NCBI GenBank assembly: GCA_001784175.1
Contig: MFPR01000004.1
Location: 248,001-312,000, forward strand
Direction: 5' to 3'
Length of the DNA stretch: 64,000 nucleotides
Origin: Candidatus Lindowbacteria bacterium RIFCSPLOWO2_12_FULL_62_27
GTDB taxonomy: Bacteria; Lindowbacteria; 2-12-FULL-62-27
How positions within the stretch are numbered: position 1 is the stretch's first letter; each line of letters starts with the position of its first letter. Below are positions 1 through 7,752 of this stretch, one piece after another. Both the position numbers and the translations under genes were made by a program. Under the pieces are notes generated by a model. It was not told where the DNA came from. It worked only from the letters and a program-made list of their open reading frames with translations, and searched no databases.

Positions 1-774
1 CGCCACGCCCGGGACGCTGGACTCAAAGCCCAACGCCCGCATCATGCGGTCGCTCGGACCCTTGAGCGACCGGCCGCCGATGAGCGGACAGATCGCGATG
101 CGGGGCGCGCGCAGGTCCGCCAGCGTCTCGCGCACGCCCGGGACCGACAGAATGGGCCCGATGCTGGCGACGGGATTGCTGGGCGCGATGAAGACCACAT
201 CTGCCTCCCGCAACGCGACCAGAACCTCGCGCGCCGGCGCGCTGCGCTCCGCGCCCCGATAGGCGACGCCTAGAATTTCGGGCGCGCAGGCGCGCCTCAC
301 GAAAAATTCCTGAAAGTGCATCCACCCCTCCGGCGTCGACACTTCGGTCCAGATCACATCGTCTGTCACCGGCAATATCCGCGTGCGGACGAAGAGATGC
401 CGGCAGAGCCGTTCCGTGATCTCCGTGAGGGACCGCCCCTCCCGGCGGAGGGTGGTCCGGATCAGATGCGTGGCGAGGTCGCGGTCGCCGATCTGGAACC
501 ATGCGGCCGTGCCCCACCGCCGAAGTTCCGCGAGCGCCTGGAAGGTGTCTCCGGCGATCCCCCATCCGCGCTCCGGGTCGGCGATTCCGGCGAGCGTGTA
601 CATCATGGTGTCGAGGTCGGGGCTGATCCAAAGGCCATGCCGTTCGATGTCGTCCGCCGTATTGCCGATCACGGTCAGGTGCGCCGGATCGACCACGCGG
701 GCCAGGCCATCGACAAATTTCGCGGCGCCGACGCCGCCGGCGAGAACGGTGAATCGGGCTTGATGAATCTCCAT
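1..774 (-). CDS. cofD: 2-phospho-L-lactate transferase CofD (3' end cut by window edge)
   Basis: The reverse strand encodes 258 residues of a CofD-family enzyme, which joins a phospholactate-type moiety to the deazaflavin FO in coenzyme F420 synthesis. The N-terminus has the family's glycine-rich motif (LAGGVGAAKF) followed by GNTADDIERHGL and SPDLDTMMYTLAG, which bind the substrates. Further in are PSNPVASIGPIL and PLIGGRSLKGPSDRMM, also typical. The family is usually about 310-330 residues, so roughly 50-70 residues lie beyond base 1. I chose the ATG at 774, which directly precedes the conserved start. The gene sits 15 bases after amrA and probably shares its transcript. It implies that the organism makes or modifies F420. 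Confidence 0.9.
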   Translation of the reverse strand, partial: MEIHQARFTVLAGGVGAAKFVDGLARVVDPAHLTVIGNTADDIERHGLWISPDLDTMMYTLAGIADPERGWGIAGDTFQALAELRRWGTAAWFQIGDRDLATHLIRTTLRREGRSLTEITERLCRHLFVRTRILPVTDDVIWTEVSTPEGWMHFQEFFVRRACAPEILGVAYRGAERSAPAREVLVALREADVVFIAPSNPVASIGPILSVPGVRETLADLRAPRIAICPLIGGRSLKGPSDRMMRALGFESSVPGVA

Positions 775-789
775 GGGCCGAGCGTATCT

Positions 790-1359
790 TTATTTTTTGT
801 CCGTGAACACTTCCGCCGTGAAAATCCAGAATCGGGCGCCGGGAAGCCGCCATGCGTTGACGGGCAGGCCGGCTTTTTTGCAGAGCGCCGACAGCGTTTC
901 CTCCCGGCCCCATTTCATGTCCGTGGCGACTTTCGGCAGAAACACGGCCTGACGGCTGTCCTTGGCAAGGAGGATACCGTGATCGCCGGGCAAGAACTCG
1001 TTCCAAGATGGGATTTCTTTCATCGGCGAGAGCACTGAGATTTCGATATCGATTTCGCCGCATTCCGATTCGCCGACCGGCGGGAACCGGTTGTCCTCGC
1101 AGGCGCTCGACCATGCGGCGTCGCGAACCGCCTCCCACAAGGGCGACTCCGGCTTGAGCGTGCCGACGCATCCGCGGAGCCGGCCGGCCAAGTGCAGCGT
1201 CACGAATGCGCCGCGCTTTTCGTCCAGGACCGGCGATCGATCGGCGGGCGGCGGCACGGAGTCGGGCGGCCGGCGGCGCGCGGCCGCCCGCATTGATGCC
1301 CGCGCCAGCGCCAGGAGGGCCGCGCGGCCGGCCGGGTCAATCCGATCTTCGGCGGTCAC
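790..1359 (-). CDS. amrA: AmmeMemoRadiSam system protein A (AMMECR1 domain)
   Basis: This 189-residue protein is a single AMMECR1 domain. The diagnostic segments are GCVGTLKPESPLWEAV, then AWSSACEDNRFPPV, then EIDIEISVLSPMKEI, and later a Gly-Ile-Leu-Leu stretch before the conserved tryptophan (MKWGREE). AMMECR1 proteins usually occur with a MEMO1-like protein and a radical SAM enzyme; their biochemical role is not settled. Here the start overlaps the stop of the MEMO1-like gene by four bases (ATGA), which indicates translational coupling. The radical SAM partner is not in the window and could lie left of cofD. Confidence 0.92.
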   Translation of the reverse strand: MTAEDRIDPAGRAALLALARASMRAAARRRPPDSVPPPADRSPVLDEKRGAFVTLHLAGRLRGCVGTLKPESPLWEAVRDAAWSSACEDNRFPPVGESECGEIDIEISVLSPMKEIPSWNEFLPGDHGILLAKDSRQAVFLPKVATDMKWGREETLSALCKKAGLPVNAWRLPGARFWIFTAEVFTDKK

Positions 1360-2219
1360 GATTGAAAAAACGCCAGCGCAGCGTAGCTCACCATGTGATC
1401 GGTTTCGCCCGTCACCTCCGCGCTCTGGCTGTAATCAAGAAGTTCCGCCGTGGTCCCGTGCGGCAGCGTATCAAGGAGAACGGCGATCGGCATGATCCCG
1501 CAGATCGTGGCGCCCGTCGTGCGGCGATACGACAAAAGCCCCGCGGCATTCAGTGCGCGGATCCGCTTCACCGCGCCCTCGTCGATCTCGCGGACACCGG
1601 CCTGCACGTCAGGCCCGACCGGCGGGAGGTAATCGAAATCGGCGCCGTAGTGCACGAAATCCGAGCTTGCGACGAGGAGCGTCCGATCGTCGACGATGTC
1701 CCGCAGTCCGGCCGCGAGCCGCCGCCGGTCCGTGTCGGAGAGTTTTCCGAGAAGGAGGGGCACGATTTGAAAGGGTTTGAACGCGACCTGGAAAAACGGC
1801 AGAAGAATTTCGAGACAGTGTTCCTTCTCGTGGGGTCCGTCCGCGCACGAAACGCCGGACGCCATCAGCTTCGCGACAGCCGCCCGGTCCACGGGAACCC
1901 GGCCCAGCGGCGTTTCAAAGAAACTTGCGCCGGCCAGAACCGCGCCCTGAACGAACGCGCGGTGCGAAGGCCCCATGAGGATGATGCGAGACCATGCCGC
2001 CGGCTCCCTCGACGCCATCGCGACGCCGGCGCCGGTGGTGCGCCCGCTGTACTTGTGGCCGGCATGCGGGAGAATGAGGGCGAGCAACCTTTGTTCGTGT
2101 TCTTTGATGACCGACCGGCCTCTTGCGAGAAATGCTTCAACCGACATTCGCAAATCCTGCGGATCGTCCGGATACCACGCGCCGGCCAGCGCGCTCGGGC
2201 GGATGTTCAGAGAGTCCAT
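1356..2219 (-). CDS. amrB: AmmeMemoRadiSam system protein B (MEMO1 family)
   Basis: This 287-residue protein begins with the family hallmark RPSALAGAWYPDDP and continues with LILPHAGHKYSGRTTG, MGPSHRAFVQGAV, HEKEHCLEILLPFFQ and SSDFVHYG. The conserved His and Cys residues correspond to the metal-binding residues of MEMO1. The open frame extends upstream to 2273, but the extra 18 residues are not conserved in type and run up to a repeat boundary, so I start at the ATG at 2219. It is the first gene of amrB-amrA-cofD. The AMMECR1-MEMO1-radical SAM trio is a known conserved association of uncertain function. Confidence 0.9.
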   Translation of the reverse strand: MDSLNIRPSALAGAWYPDDPQDLRMSVEAFLARGRSVIKEHEQRLLALILPHAGHKYSGRTTGAGVAMASREPAAWSRIILMGPSHRAFVQGAVLAGASFFETPLGRVPVDRAAVAKLMASGVSCADGPHEKEHCLEILLPFFQVAFKPFQIVPLLLGKLSDTDRRRLAAGLRDIVDDRTLLVASSDFVHYGADFDYLPPVGPDVQAGVREIDEGAVKRIRALNAAGLLSYRRTTGATICGIMPIAVLLDTLPHGTTAELLDYSQSAEVTGETDHMVSYAALAFFQS

Positions 2220-2273
2220 GGGTGAAATTGTATAGCAGTTCTCAGAGATGGGCAACAGGGATAATACATCCAT

Positions 2274-2410
2274 GGTAAACAGGGGAAACCATTAGCCACA
2301 AACGACACGAACGATCACGAACGGACACGAAGAAAATATTCTTCCCATGTAAAAATGTTCGTGTTCGTTCGTGGCGGATGTTTATCGCCGCGCTTTACCG
2401 AGGCATTACC
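2274..2410. repeat. Dispersed palindromic repeat H, copy 1
   Basis: This segment is nearly the same as 46022-46180, in the same orientation. Both begin GGTAAACAG and end with a GCGCTTTAC..GAGGCATTAC segment. The interior is a long imperfect hairpin built from CACGAAC/GTTCGTG blocks around an AT-rich centre. Copy 1 also has imperfect inverted flanks (TACATCCATGGTAA on the left, the inverse of TACATGGATGGTAA on the right). No transposase is encoded, so it looks like a non-autonomous (MITE-like) element. Confidence 0.8.
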
Positions 2411-2867
2411 ATCCATGTATAAAAAGAGGTGCCCATTCACTGGGAATGGGCACCTTCGAGAGGGGGAAATATGGGCGTAGACACGACTGACGTTAAACGC
2501 ACTCGGTTCGCTGTGATGACCAGCGTCCCCCCGAATATTTATTTGAGTTCCTCTTGAGCCGGCGTTTCCTCTAAATCCGATCTTCCGATCGGCGAAAGCC
2601 ATAACCTTAGGATAATGACAGTCGGCGGGTGCGTTCGCCCTCTCGATTGTTCAGGCAACCACCCCATTCGCCGCTTCCCTGCTCGGGGCTTGAGCCCCAT
2701 CGGTTCTGGATTCTACTCCGTAACCTTTTGGTCATCCCTGACCTAGGAATTACCTTCCCCAACTTCCAACTCGAATGGTTCGGAACATCATCCCACAAAA
2801 ATTGTGGAAAATCAAGTTATAAACCAAAATTTTTTGCTATTGTAACTATTTATATAGCAGGCTGTTA
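2411..2867. other. Gene-poor segment; possible minus-strand structured RNA
   Basis: I see no convincing protein gene in these 457 bases. From about 2800 to 2870 the sequence is strikingly AT-rich against GC-rich neighbours. Read on the minus strand, the next 350 bases contain short complementary arms and a perfect six-pair hairpin with a GGAA tetraloop (near 2575-2595), and end at a strong hairpin followed by T residues. That arrangement (AT-rich start, structured body, terminator) is what a small RNA gene or a long 3' UTR would look like. I could not match it to tmRNA, RNase P RNA, SRP RNA or 6S RNA. Confidence 0.3.
2428..2454 (-). terminator. Rho-independent terminator-like hairpin
   Basis: An 11-bp perfect stem (2428-2438 pairing with 2444-2454) encloses a 5-base loop. 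On the minus strand it is followed by TCTTTTTATA. It would end leftward transcripts from the aminotransferase gene or from an RNA gene in 2455-2867. Confidence 0.65.
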
Positions 2868-3989
2868 TTATAGATTCTGGCTTTCGGATAGTTTGGAAAG
2901 CACTTGCACAACCCTGGCTTGATGGCTCTTTGGAAGGCCCGGATAGAGCGGGAGGGACAGAACGGACTGCGCAGCCAGCTCAGATTCTGGGAAATCGCCA
3001 CGCCGGTATCCAAGTTTTTTAAAGCAAGGCTGGAGATGAAGCGGCACGGGATAATGAACCGCCGAGTCGATGCCGTGGGACCGGAGCGCTGCCGCTACGC
3101 TGTCCCTGTTTCTCACCCGAATCACATACAGGTGGTACGCATGGCGCGCCTTTGTGTGAACTTTCGGAAGAATCATCCGCAGATTCTTCAATGCCAGGTC
3201 ATACCGATGGGCCTGGGACCTGCGCTGGCGCACCCAGCGGTTCAGAAAGGGCAGTTTGGCCAAAAGGACCGCCGCCTGGACGCCGTCGAGCCGCTCATTG
3301 TATCCGACGAGGTCATGGGCGTACCTTGCGGTCCGGCCATGGTTTCTCAGCTTTCGGAGCCGCTCGGCCAGGTCCGGATCATCGGTCACGACGGCGCCGG
3401 CATCGCCGTAAGCGCCGAGATTTTTGCTTGGATAAAAGCTGAAAGCGGCCGCCCGGCCGAACGTTCCGGCCTTTCGCCCGTTCCACGTCGCCCCATGCGC
3501 CTGGGCCGCATCCTCGAGAATCTGGACTTTTCCTTTCCGGGCCATGGCCCCCAGGCGGTCCATATCGGCCGGATGGCCGTAGAGATGTACCGGAAGGATC
3601 ACTTTCGTGCGCCGCGTCAAAGCGCGATCGACCCCGGCCGGCGAAATGCAAAACGTTGCCGGATCGATGTCGACCAGAACCGGCCGCGCGCCTGCATGAA
3701 CGATGGCCTCGAGGGTTGCGGTAAAACTGAACGGCGTTGTGATCACCTCATCGCCCTGTCCCACCCCCATGGCTTTCAGCGCGAGGTACAGCGCGGCCGT
3801 GCCGGAATTCACGCCGACGACCTCCCGGACGCCGAGCCATCGGCCGAACGCGCGCTCAAACCGCTCCGTGGCGGCCGACTGGACATATTCCTGGCGGTCC
3901 AACACCCGCCGGATGGCTCGAAGGATCGCGGGGCGGGCCGGGCGATCCTGCTTTTTGAGGTCCAACACGGGGATCCGGTATGAATTCAT
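2868..3989 (-). CDS. DegT/DnrJ/EryC1/StrS-family PLP aminotransferase
   Basis: The 373-residue product belongs to the aminotransferases that act on nucleotide-linked keto-sugars. Visible hallmarks are GVNSGTAALYLALKAMGVGQGDEVITTPFSF near the N-terminus, the aspartate motif ILEDAAQAHGA, and the Schiff-base lysine in SFYPSKNLGAYGDAGA. The C-terminal half has RNHGRTARYAHDLVGYNERL and HYPVPLHLQPCF, both typical. Length matches the family. It is monocistronic here: the archease gene diverges on the right and the left side is a gene-poor segment. The most likely role is making an amino-sugar for surface polysaccharide, in keeping with the many glycosyltransferases in this window; the substrate cannot be read from sequence. 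Confidence 0.93.
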   Translation of the reverse strand: MNSYRIPVLDLKKQDRPARPAILRAIRRVLDRQEYVQSAATERFERAFGRWLGVREVVGVNSGTAALYLALKAMGVGQGDEVITTPFSFTATLEAIVHAGARPVLVDIDPATFCISPAGVDRALTRRTKVILPVHLYGHPADMDRLGAMARKGKVQILEDAAQAHGATWNGRKAGTFGRAAAFSFYPSKNLGAYGDAGAVVTDDPDLAERLRKLRNHGRTARYAHDLVGYNERLDGVQAAVLLAKLPFLNRWVRQRRSQAHRYDLALKNLRMILPKVHTKARHAYHLYVIRVRNRDSVAAALRSHGIDSAVHYPVPLHLQPCFKKLGYRRGDFPESELAAQSVLSLPLYPGLPKSHQARVVQVLSKLSESQNL

Positions 3990-4102
3990 GAAGGAAAGAT
4001 GTATCAGCGCGAAGAAAGGAGTTCAAGTTATCCACAAAGTTGCCGATAGGTGAAACATAGCGGTCAAAGGTTCCCTCCCTTTACCCTGTTATCCGAACTT
4101 AT

Positions 4103-4133
4103 GGAGCGGGCGGTTGCGGCAGCCGCCCGCTCC
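4103..4133 (+). promoter_or_regulatory. GC-rich hairpin upstream of archease
   Basis: A perfect 11-bp GC-rich stem (4103-4113 with 4123-4133) with a 9-base loop is followed by ACCTTTTATAT, 40 bases before the archease start. No plus-strand gene lies upstream to be terminated, so it may be a leader attenuator or a barrier between divergent units. Between it and the start the sequence is AT-rich and could hold the promoter. Confidence 0.4.
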
Positions 4134-4173
4134 ACCTTTTATATCGAGACCAAAGAGATATACTATATCCAAC

Positions 4174-4608
4174 ATGACCTACCGGTTCACGGACCATACG
4201 GCGGATTATGGCGTGGAGGTGTACGCGTTCACGGCCGAGGAGGCGTTTTGCGACGCTGCGCGGGCGCTGTACGAAATCCTGTACGGCAAGAACGCCGCCG
4301 TCCTATTTCGCGCGGGCCATCAGGGCGCGCCGGCGCCGGTGCGGATGGAGGAGGGCACGCTTGCCGACCTGCTTCACGCGTGGCTCTCGCTGCATCTCGA
4401 CCGCTGCGTGCAGGACCGGCGTGTGGCGAGCGGCTGGCGGATCCGGGTGGACTTCAGAAGGGCCCGGCTGGAGGGAGAAATATACATGACGGAAGCGGCG
4501 AAACTGGGTTTAACCCTGGAGCGGGAGGTCAAAGCCGTGACCTATCACGATCTGAGGGCGCAAGCGAGTTTGGAAAAAACGACGCTGCATTATATTGTGG
4601 ACGTCTGA
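4174..4608 (+). CDS. Archease
   Basis: This 144-residue protein is archease, the cofactor that helps the RNA ligase RtcB take GTP and turn over. It opens with YRFTDHTADYGVEVYAFTAEEAF, which holds the conserved His and Asp of the family, and ends with VKAVTYHDLRAQ followed by a terminal aspartate (IVDV), both typical. An open frame extends upstream through the hairpin, but family alignment supports the ATG at 4174. The stop lies two bases before the rtcB start, so the two proteins are co-expressed as an RNA ligation or repair unit. Confidence 0.92.
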   Translation: MTYRFTDHTADYGVEVYAFTAEEAFCDAARALYEILYGKNAAVLFRAGHQGAPAPVRMEEGTLADLLHAWLSLHLDRCVQDRRVASGWRIRVDFRRARLEGEIYMTEAAKLGLTLEREVKAVTYHDLRAQASLEKTTLHYIVDV

Positions 4609-4610
4609 TC

Positions 4611-6017
4611 ATGGACGTGAAGATTCGCAAGGTTGGCGAGCACAAATACTGCATTCCGAAATCGGACCATCCGGGCCTTCGGGCCGACATTTACATTTAC
4701 GCGACGGAACAGATTCTGGGCGCGATCCGAGCCGACCAGACCTGCACGCAGATCGTGAACGTGGCGATGATGCCGGACATCGTGTCGCCCGTGCATCTTA
4801 TGCCGGACGCGCATTTCGGATACGGGTTTCCGATCGGCGCAGTGGCGGCGTTTGACGCGGTGGACGGCTGGGTCAGTCCGGGCGGCGTGGGCGCGGACAT
4901 CAACTGCGGCGTGCGTCTCATGTCGACGGACATCCCGGCGGACGAATTGAATGAGAAGCGCAGAAAGTCGCTGGTCGAGGCGCTGTTTCGGCGGGTCCCG
5001 AGCGGCCTCGGCGTCGGAGGGCCGCTGAAACTGTCCGGCCGGCCGCTGAACGACGTGCTGGAGCGCGGCGCGCCGGCGATCGTCGAGAAGGGGTTGGGGT
5101 TGCCGGAGGATTTGAGCCACATAGAAGATCAGGGATCGATCGAGGGCGCGGAAGCGGCAAGCGTGTCGGACGCCGCCAAGAAACGCGGGTTCGATCAATG
5201 CGGGACCATGGGATCCGGGAACCATTTTCTTGAAGTTCAGCGGGTGGAGAAAATTTTCGACCCGGCGACGGCCGGGCGGTGGCGCGTGTCGGAAGGGACG
5301 CTGGCGGTCATGATCCATTCCGGTTCCCGGGGGCTCGGATACCAGGTGTCGGACGAATTCTGGAAGCGGTCCAAGAAGGCGCTGCCGTCGTTCGGGATCG
5401 AGGTCGCCGACGCCCAGCTTTCCCCGCTGCCGATCCGCAGCGACCTGGGCCGCGAATATCTTGCGGCGATGCGGGCCGCCGCGAATTACGCGTTTGCGAA
5501 CCGGCAGGCGCTCATGCATCTGGTGCGCGGGGTCTTTCAGGACGAATTTTCGGGCACGGCCGAAGGCTTGGGCCTGCGGCTGGTCTACGACGTGGCGCAC
5601 AACATCGCGAAGGAGGAGTCGTACGAGTCGGCCGGCGTGACGCGCGCGCTGCTCGTGCACCGCAAGGGCGCAACGCGCGCGTTTCCGGACCAGCCGGTGA
5701 TCATCCCGGGCGACATGGGCACCGCGTCGTATCTTTTGGCGGGGACGGTGGCGGCGCGATCAAGTTATTATACCGTCTGTCACGGCGCCGGGCGTGTCCT
5801 GTCGCGCACCGCCGCCAAGAAGCGCGTGGATGTCGGGCGGCTCGTGCGGGAATTGCGGGATCAGGGAATAGAAGTGCGAGGCGGCTCGAAAGCGGGCCTT
5901 GCGGAGGAGGCGCCGGAGGCGTACAAGGACATAGAGCAGGTGGTGGACGCCGTCGAAGTCAACGGCCTGGCGCGGCGGGTCGCGCGATTGAAGCCGGTCT
6001 GCGTCATCAAAGGGTAG
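4611..6017 (+). CDS. rtcB: RNA-splicing ligase RtcB
   Basis: The 468-residue product is RtcB, a Mn- and GTP-dependent ligase that joins 2',3'-cyclic phosphate or 3'-phosphate RNA ends to 5'-OH ends. Key sites are all present: MPDAHFGYGFPIG, the metal-binding GGVGADINCGVR (D96, C99), GTMGSGNHFLEVQ, HSGSRGLGYQV, and HRKGATRAFP, whose histidine (near residue 349) carries GMP in characterised enzymes. PVIIPGDMGTASYLLAG and YTVCHGAGR follow. Length is normal for the family. The start at 4611 is two bases after the archease stop; an in-frame extension upstream to 4050 overlaps archease and is not used. Confidence 0.96.
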   Translation: MDVKIRKVGEHKYCIPKSDHPGLRADIYIYATEQILGAIRADQTCTQIVNVAMMPDIVSPVHLMPDAHFGYGFPIGAVAAFDAVDGWVSPGGVGADINCGVRLMSTDIPADELNEKRRKSLVEALFRRVPSGLGVGGPLKLSGRPLNDVLERGAPAIVEKGLGLPEDLSHIEDQGSIEGAEAASVSDAAKKRGFDQCGTMGSGNHFLEVQRVEKIFDPATAGRWRVSEGTLAVMIHSGSRGLGYQVSDEFWKRSKKALPSFGIEVADAQLSPLPIRSDLGREYLAAMRAAANYAFANRQALMHLVRGVFQDEFSGTAEGLGLRLVYDVAHNIAKEESYESAGVTRALLVHRKGATRAFPDQPVIIPGDMGTASYLLAGTVAARSSYYTVCHGAGRVLSRTAAKKRVDVGRLVRELRDQGIEVRGGSKAGLAEEAPEAYKDIEQVVDAVEVNGLARRVARLKPVCVIKG

Positions 6018-6030
6018 GGAGGAGAAACCA

Positions 6031-7752
6031 TTGGCGCGCGATGGGAGAAAACATAGTTCTGACAAGAAACCCCAGAAACCCCCCCCTGCCCCCCCTTTGC
6101 AAGGGGGGGTGAAAGGCAGACTCCTGTGGCTGTGCGCGCTGCTTGTTCTGTCCGTGGTTGCGGCTGCGGCGAGTTATTACGTCGAACAAAATAATCTGAT
6201 CCAATTCAGAACCAGCCACCGCGTGGGGGACCTCGACATGAGGGGCGCGCGGATCGTTTTCCGAACGACGCCGGAGGAATTTCTGTCCCTGCCGTACGAA
6301 GCGCGGGCCAAACGGATCGCCTCATGGGTCGCGGCCGTGGTGGGCTGGACGCAGTCCTTCACGGGCAGCCGGGACATTACGGAGGTGGCGAGCCGGCTGA
6401 ACTTTGAGGCGAACCGGACTGTGCGGATCGGCGCGCCGGGGGATTATCTATCGGGCGCATTCCGGCTCAATTACGAGTTTACGAAAGATGTGCGATACCC
6501 GGATTCGCAGGACCGGTTCGTTCGCATGATGGTTTCATTCATCAATCAGACGGACGGCGCGCATTTGAGCTATGACGAGTATCTGAGAAAGATGCGGGGG
6601 TTCACCGACACGGGCTTTTTGCGGCCGACGTTATCTTCCGGCGCGCGCTGGTACGTCGAGCGGGCGATGATCCTTCGCGACATTGCGCGCGCCATCCCTG
6701 ATGCGGCCGGCGCGCCGGCCCGCGCGCTGCTGGATGCGCTGACCGAATGGACCTTCATCAACGTGTCGAACCATTTCGAGCGGGCCTTGCCCGGCCGGCC
6801 GGAATTCACGGACTACAACGACCTCCCGCTCGAACTCATGATCCGCGGCATGGGCAGTTGCGACCGCAGCGCCTGGGTGCTCTCAAAGCTGGCATACCAC
6901 GCGGGATTGGAGTCCAACATCGTCTATCTGCACAAACCGGGCATGGAGGGCAAGGGGTCCTTTCACACGATCGCCGAAGTCCGGGCGCCGGACGGGCGGT
7001 GGCGGGCGGTCGACCCGTTCAACAACATTATCTACGACAAGAGCGTCATCGAACTGGCGCGGGACACCGACTATTTCCGGAACTCATGGATTTTTCCGAA
7101 CCACGCGACGCCGAGCGCGTTTCTGCCCGTCATGAAGATTGCGGAGGACATCTGCCGGTTCTATGTGCCGGACCAGCGCCTGTTTTTCGACGTGGGCCGG
7201 ACCGTCACGACCTTCGTGGAGGAACATTTTCCGGACGCGCGGGCGGAGGCGGCGGGCAAAATCCTTATGGGGATGTGCCAGGGCTATGCCGTCAAGATGG
7301 ACCCGGACCCGGTCTCTCTGACGCGCTGGGAACTGCCGTTCTGGCTGCGGGGGTACTATTACCAGCGGGCGTATCTGGACTACAAATTCAAGAAGCTGCC
7401 GTTTCTGAAGAAAATCCGGGAGGCCCGGATACAGCAACTCCTGGGCCATTACGAGGCGGCCGAGGCGGGGTTCGAGGATATGCGGCGACTCGAAAACGGC
7501 GATGTCCTGTTCAACGAGGAGCGCGCCTATTTTGCCGTGTTGAACGATTACTACAAGGGCGATTATCCTTCGGTGGTCGAGAGCGTCCGGCGGTTTGAGG
7601 CGAAGTATCCGGCCATCCCGCGCAACCAGATGCTGAGGTATGTTCTCGCGAAGAGCCTGGTCCAGTTGAACCGCCCGGCCGAGGCGGCGATGGTGTATCC
7701 GGAGGGAAGGAATTTCGAGGCGCCGAAGAAGGCGTTGTTCGCGTCGCCATAG
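6031..7752 (+). CDS. Membrane-anchored transglutaminase-like protein
   Basis: The 573-residue protein starts at a TTG 8 bases after a good ribosome site (GGGAGGAG). Residues 1-30 are basic and proline-rich, residues 31-49 form one membrane segment, and the rest should lie outside the cytoplasm. The centre is a transglutaminase-like fold with a Cys-His-Asp triad: C277 in MGSCDRS, H312 in SFHTIAEV and D328 in AVDPFNN. Such domains act as proteases, amidases or crosslinkers; which applies here is unknown. The C-terminal 150 residues look helical and repeat-like. Residues 14-28 (PQKPPPAPPLQGG) are encoded by a palindromic repeat. The next gene starts right after the stop, so it is probably in an operon with the GT2 and ligase-like genes. 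Confidence 0.8.
   Translation: MARDGRKHSSDKKPQKPPPAPPLQGGVKGRLLWLCALLVLSVVAAAASYYVEQNNLIQFRTSHRVGDLDMRGARIVFRTTPEEFLSLPYEARAKRIASWVAAVVGWTQSFTGSRDITEVASRLNFEANRTVRIGAPGDYLSGAFRLNYEFTKDVRYPDSQDRFVRMMVSFINQTDGAHLSYDEYLRKMRGFTDTGFLRPTLSSGARWYVERAMILRDIARAIPDAAGAPARALLDALTEWTFINVSNHFERALPGRPEFTDYNDLPLELMIRGMGSCDRSAWVLSKLAYHAGLESNIVYLHKPGMEGKGSFHTIAEVRAPDGRWRAVDPFNNIIYDKSVIELARDTDYFRNSWIFPNHATPSAFLPVMKIAEDICRFYVPDQRLFFDVGRTVTTFVEEHFPDARAEAAGKILMGMCQGYAVKMDPDPVSLTRWELPFWLRGYYYQRAYLDYKFKKLPFLKKIREARIQQLLGHYEAAEAGFEDMRRLENGDVLFNEERAYFAVLNDYYKGDYPSVVESVRRFEAKYPAIPRNQMLRYVLAKSLVQLNRPAEAAMVYPEGRNFEAPKKALFASP
6070..6113. repeat. Palindromic C/G-run repeat (family E) inside a gene
   Basis: A run of C and a matching run of G flank TTTGCAA, forming a hairpin. 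Related elements lie at 32429-32462 and 55674-55712. Here the element lies inside the N-terminus of the transglutaminase-like protein and encodes its proline-rich segment. Confidence 0.7.

Noticed and set aside
2471-2548. Short plus-strand frame of 25 codons preceded by AGGGGG
   Set aside because: The spacing to the G-run is short, there is no recognisable peptide, and the segment reads better as part of a minus-strand RNA or UTR.
4050-4610. N-terminal extension of rtcB starting at 4050
   Set aside because: It overlaps the complete archease gene in another frame, and RtcB homology begins exactly at 4611.
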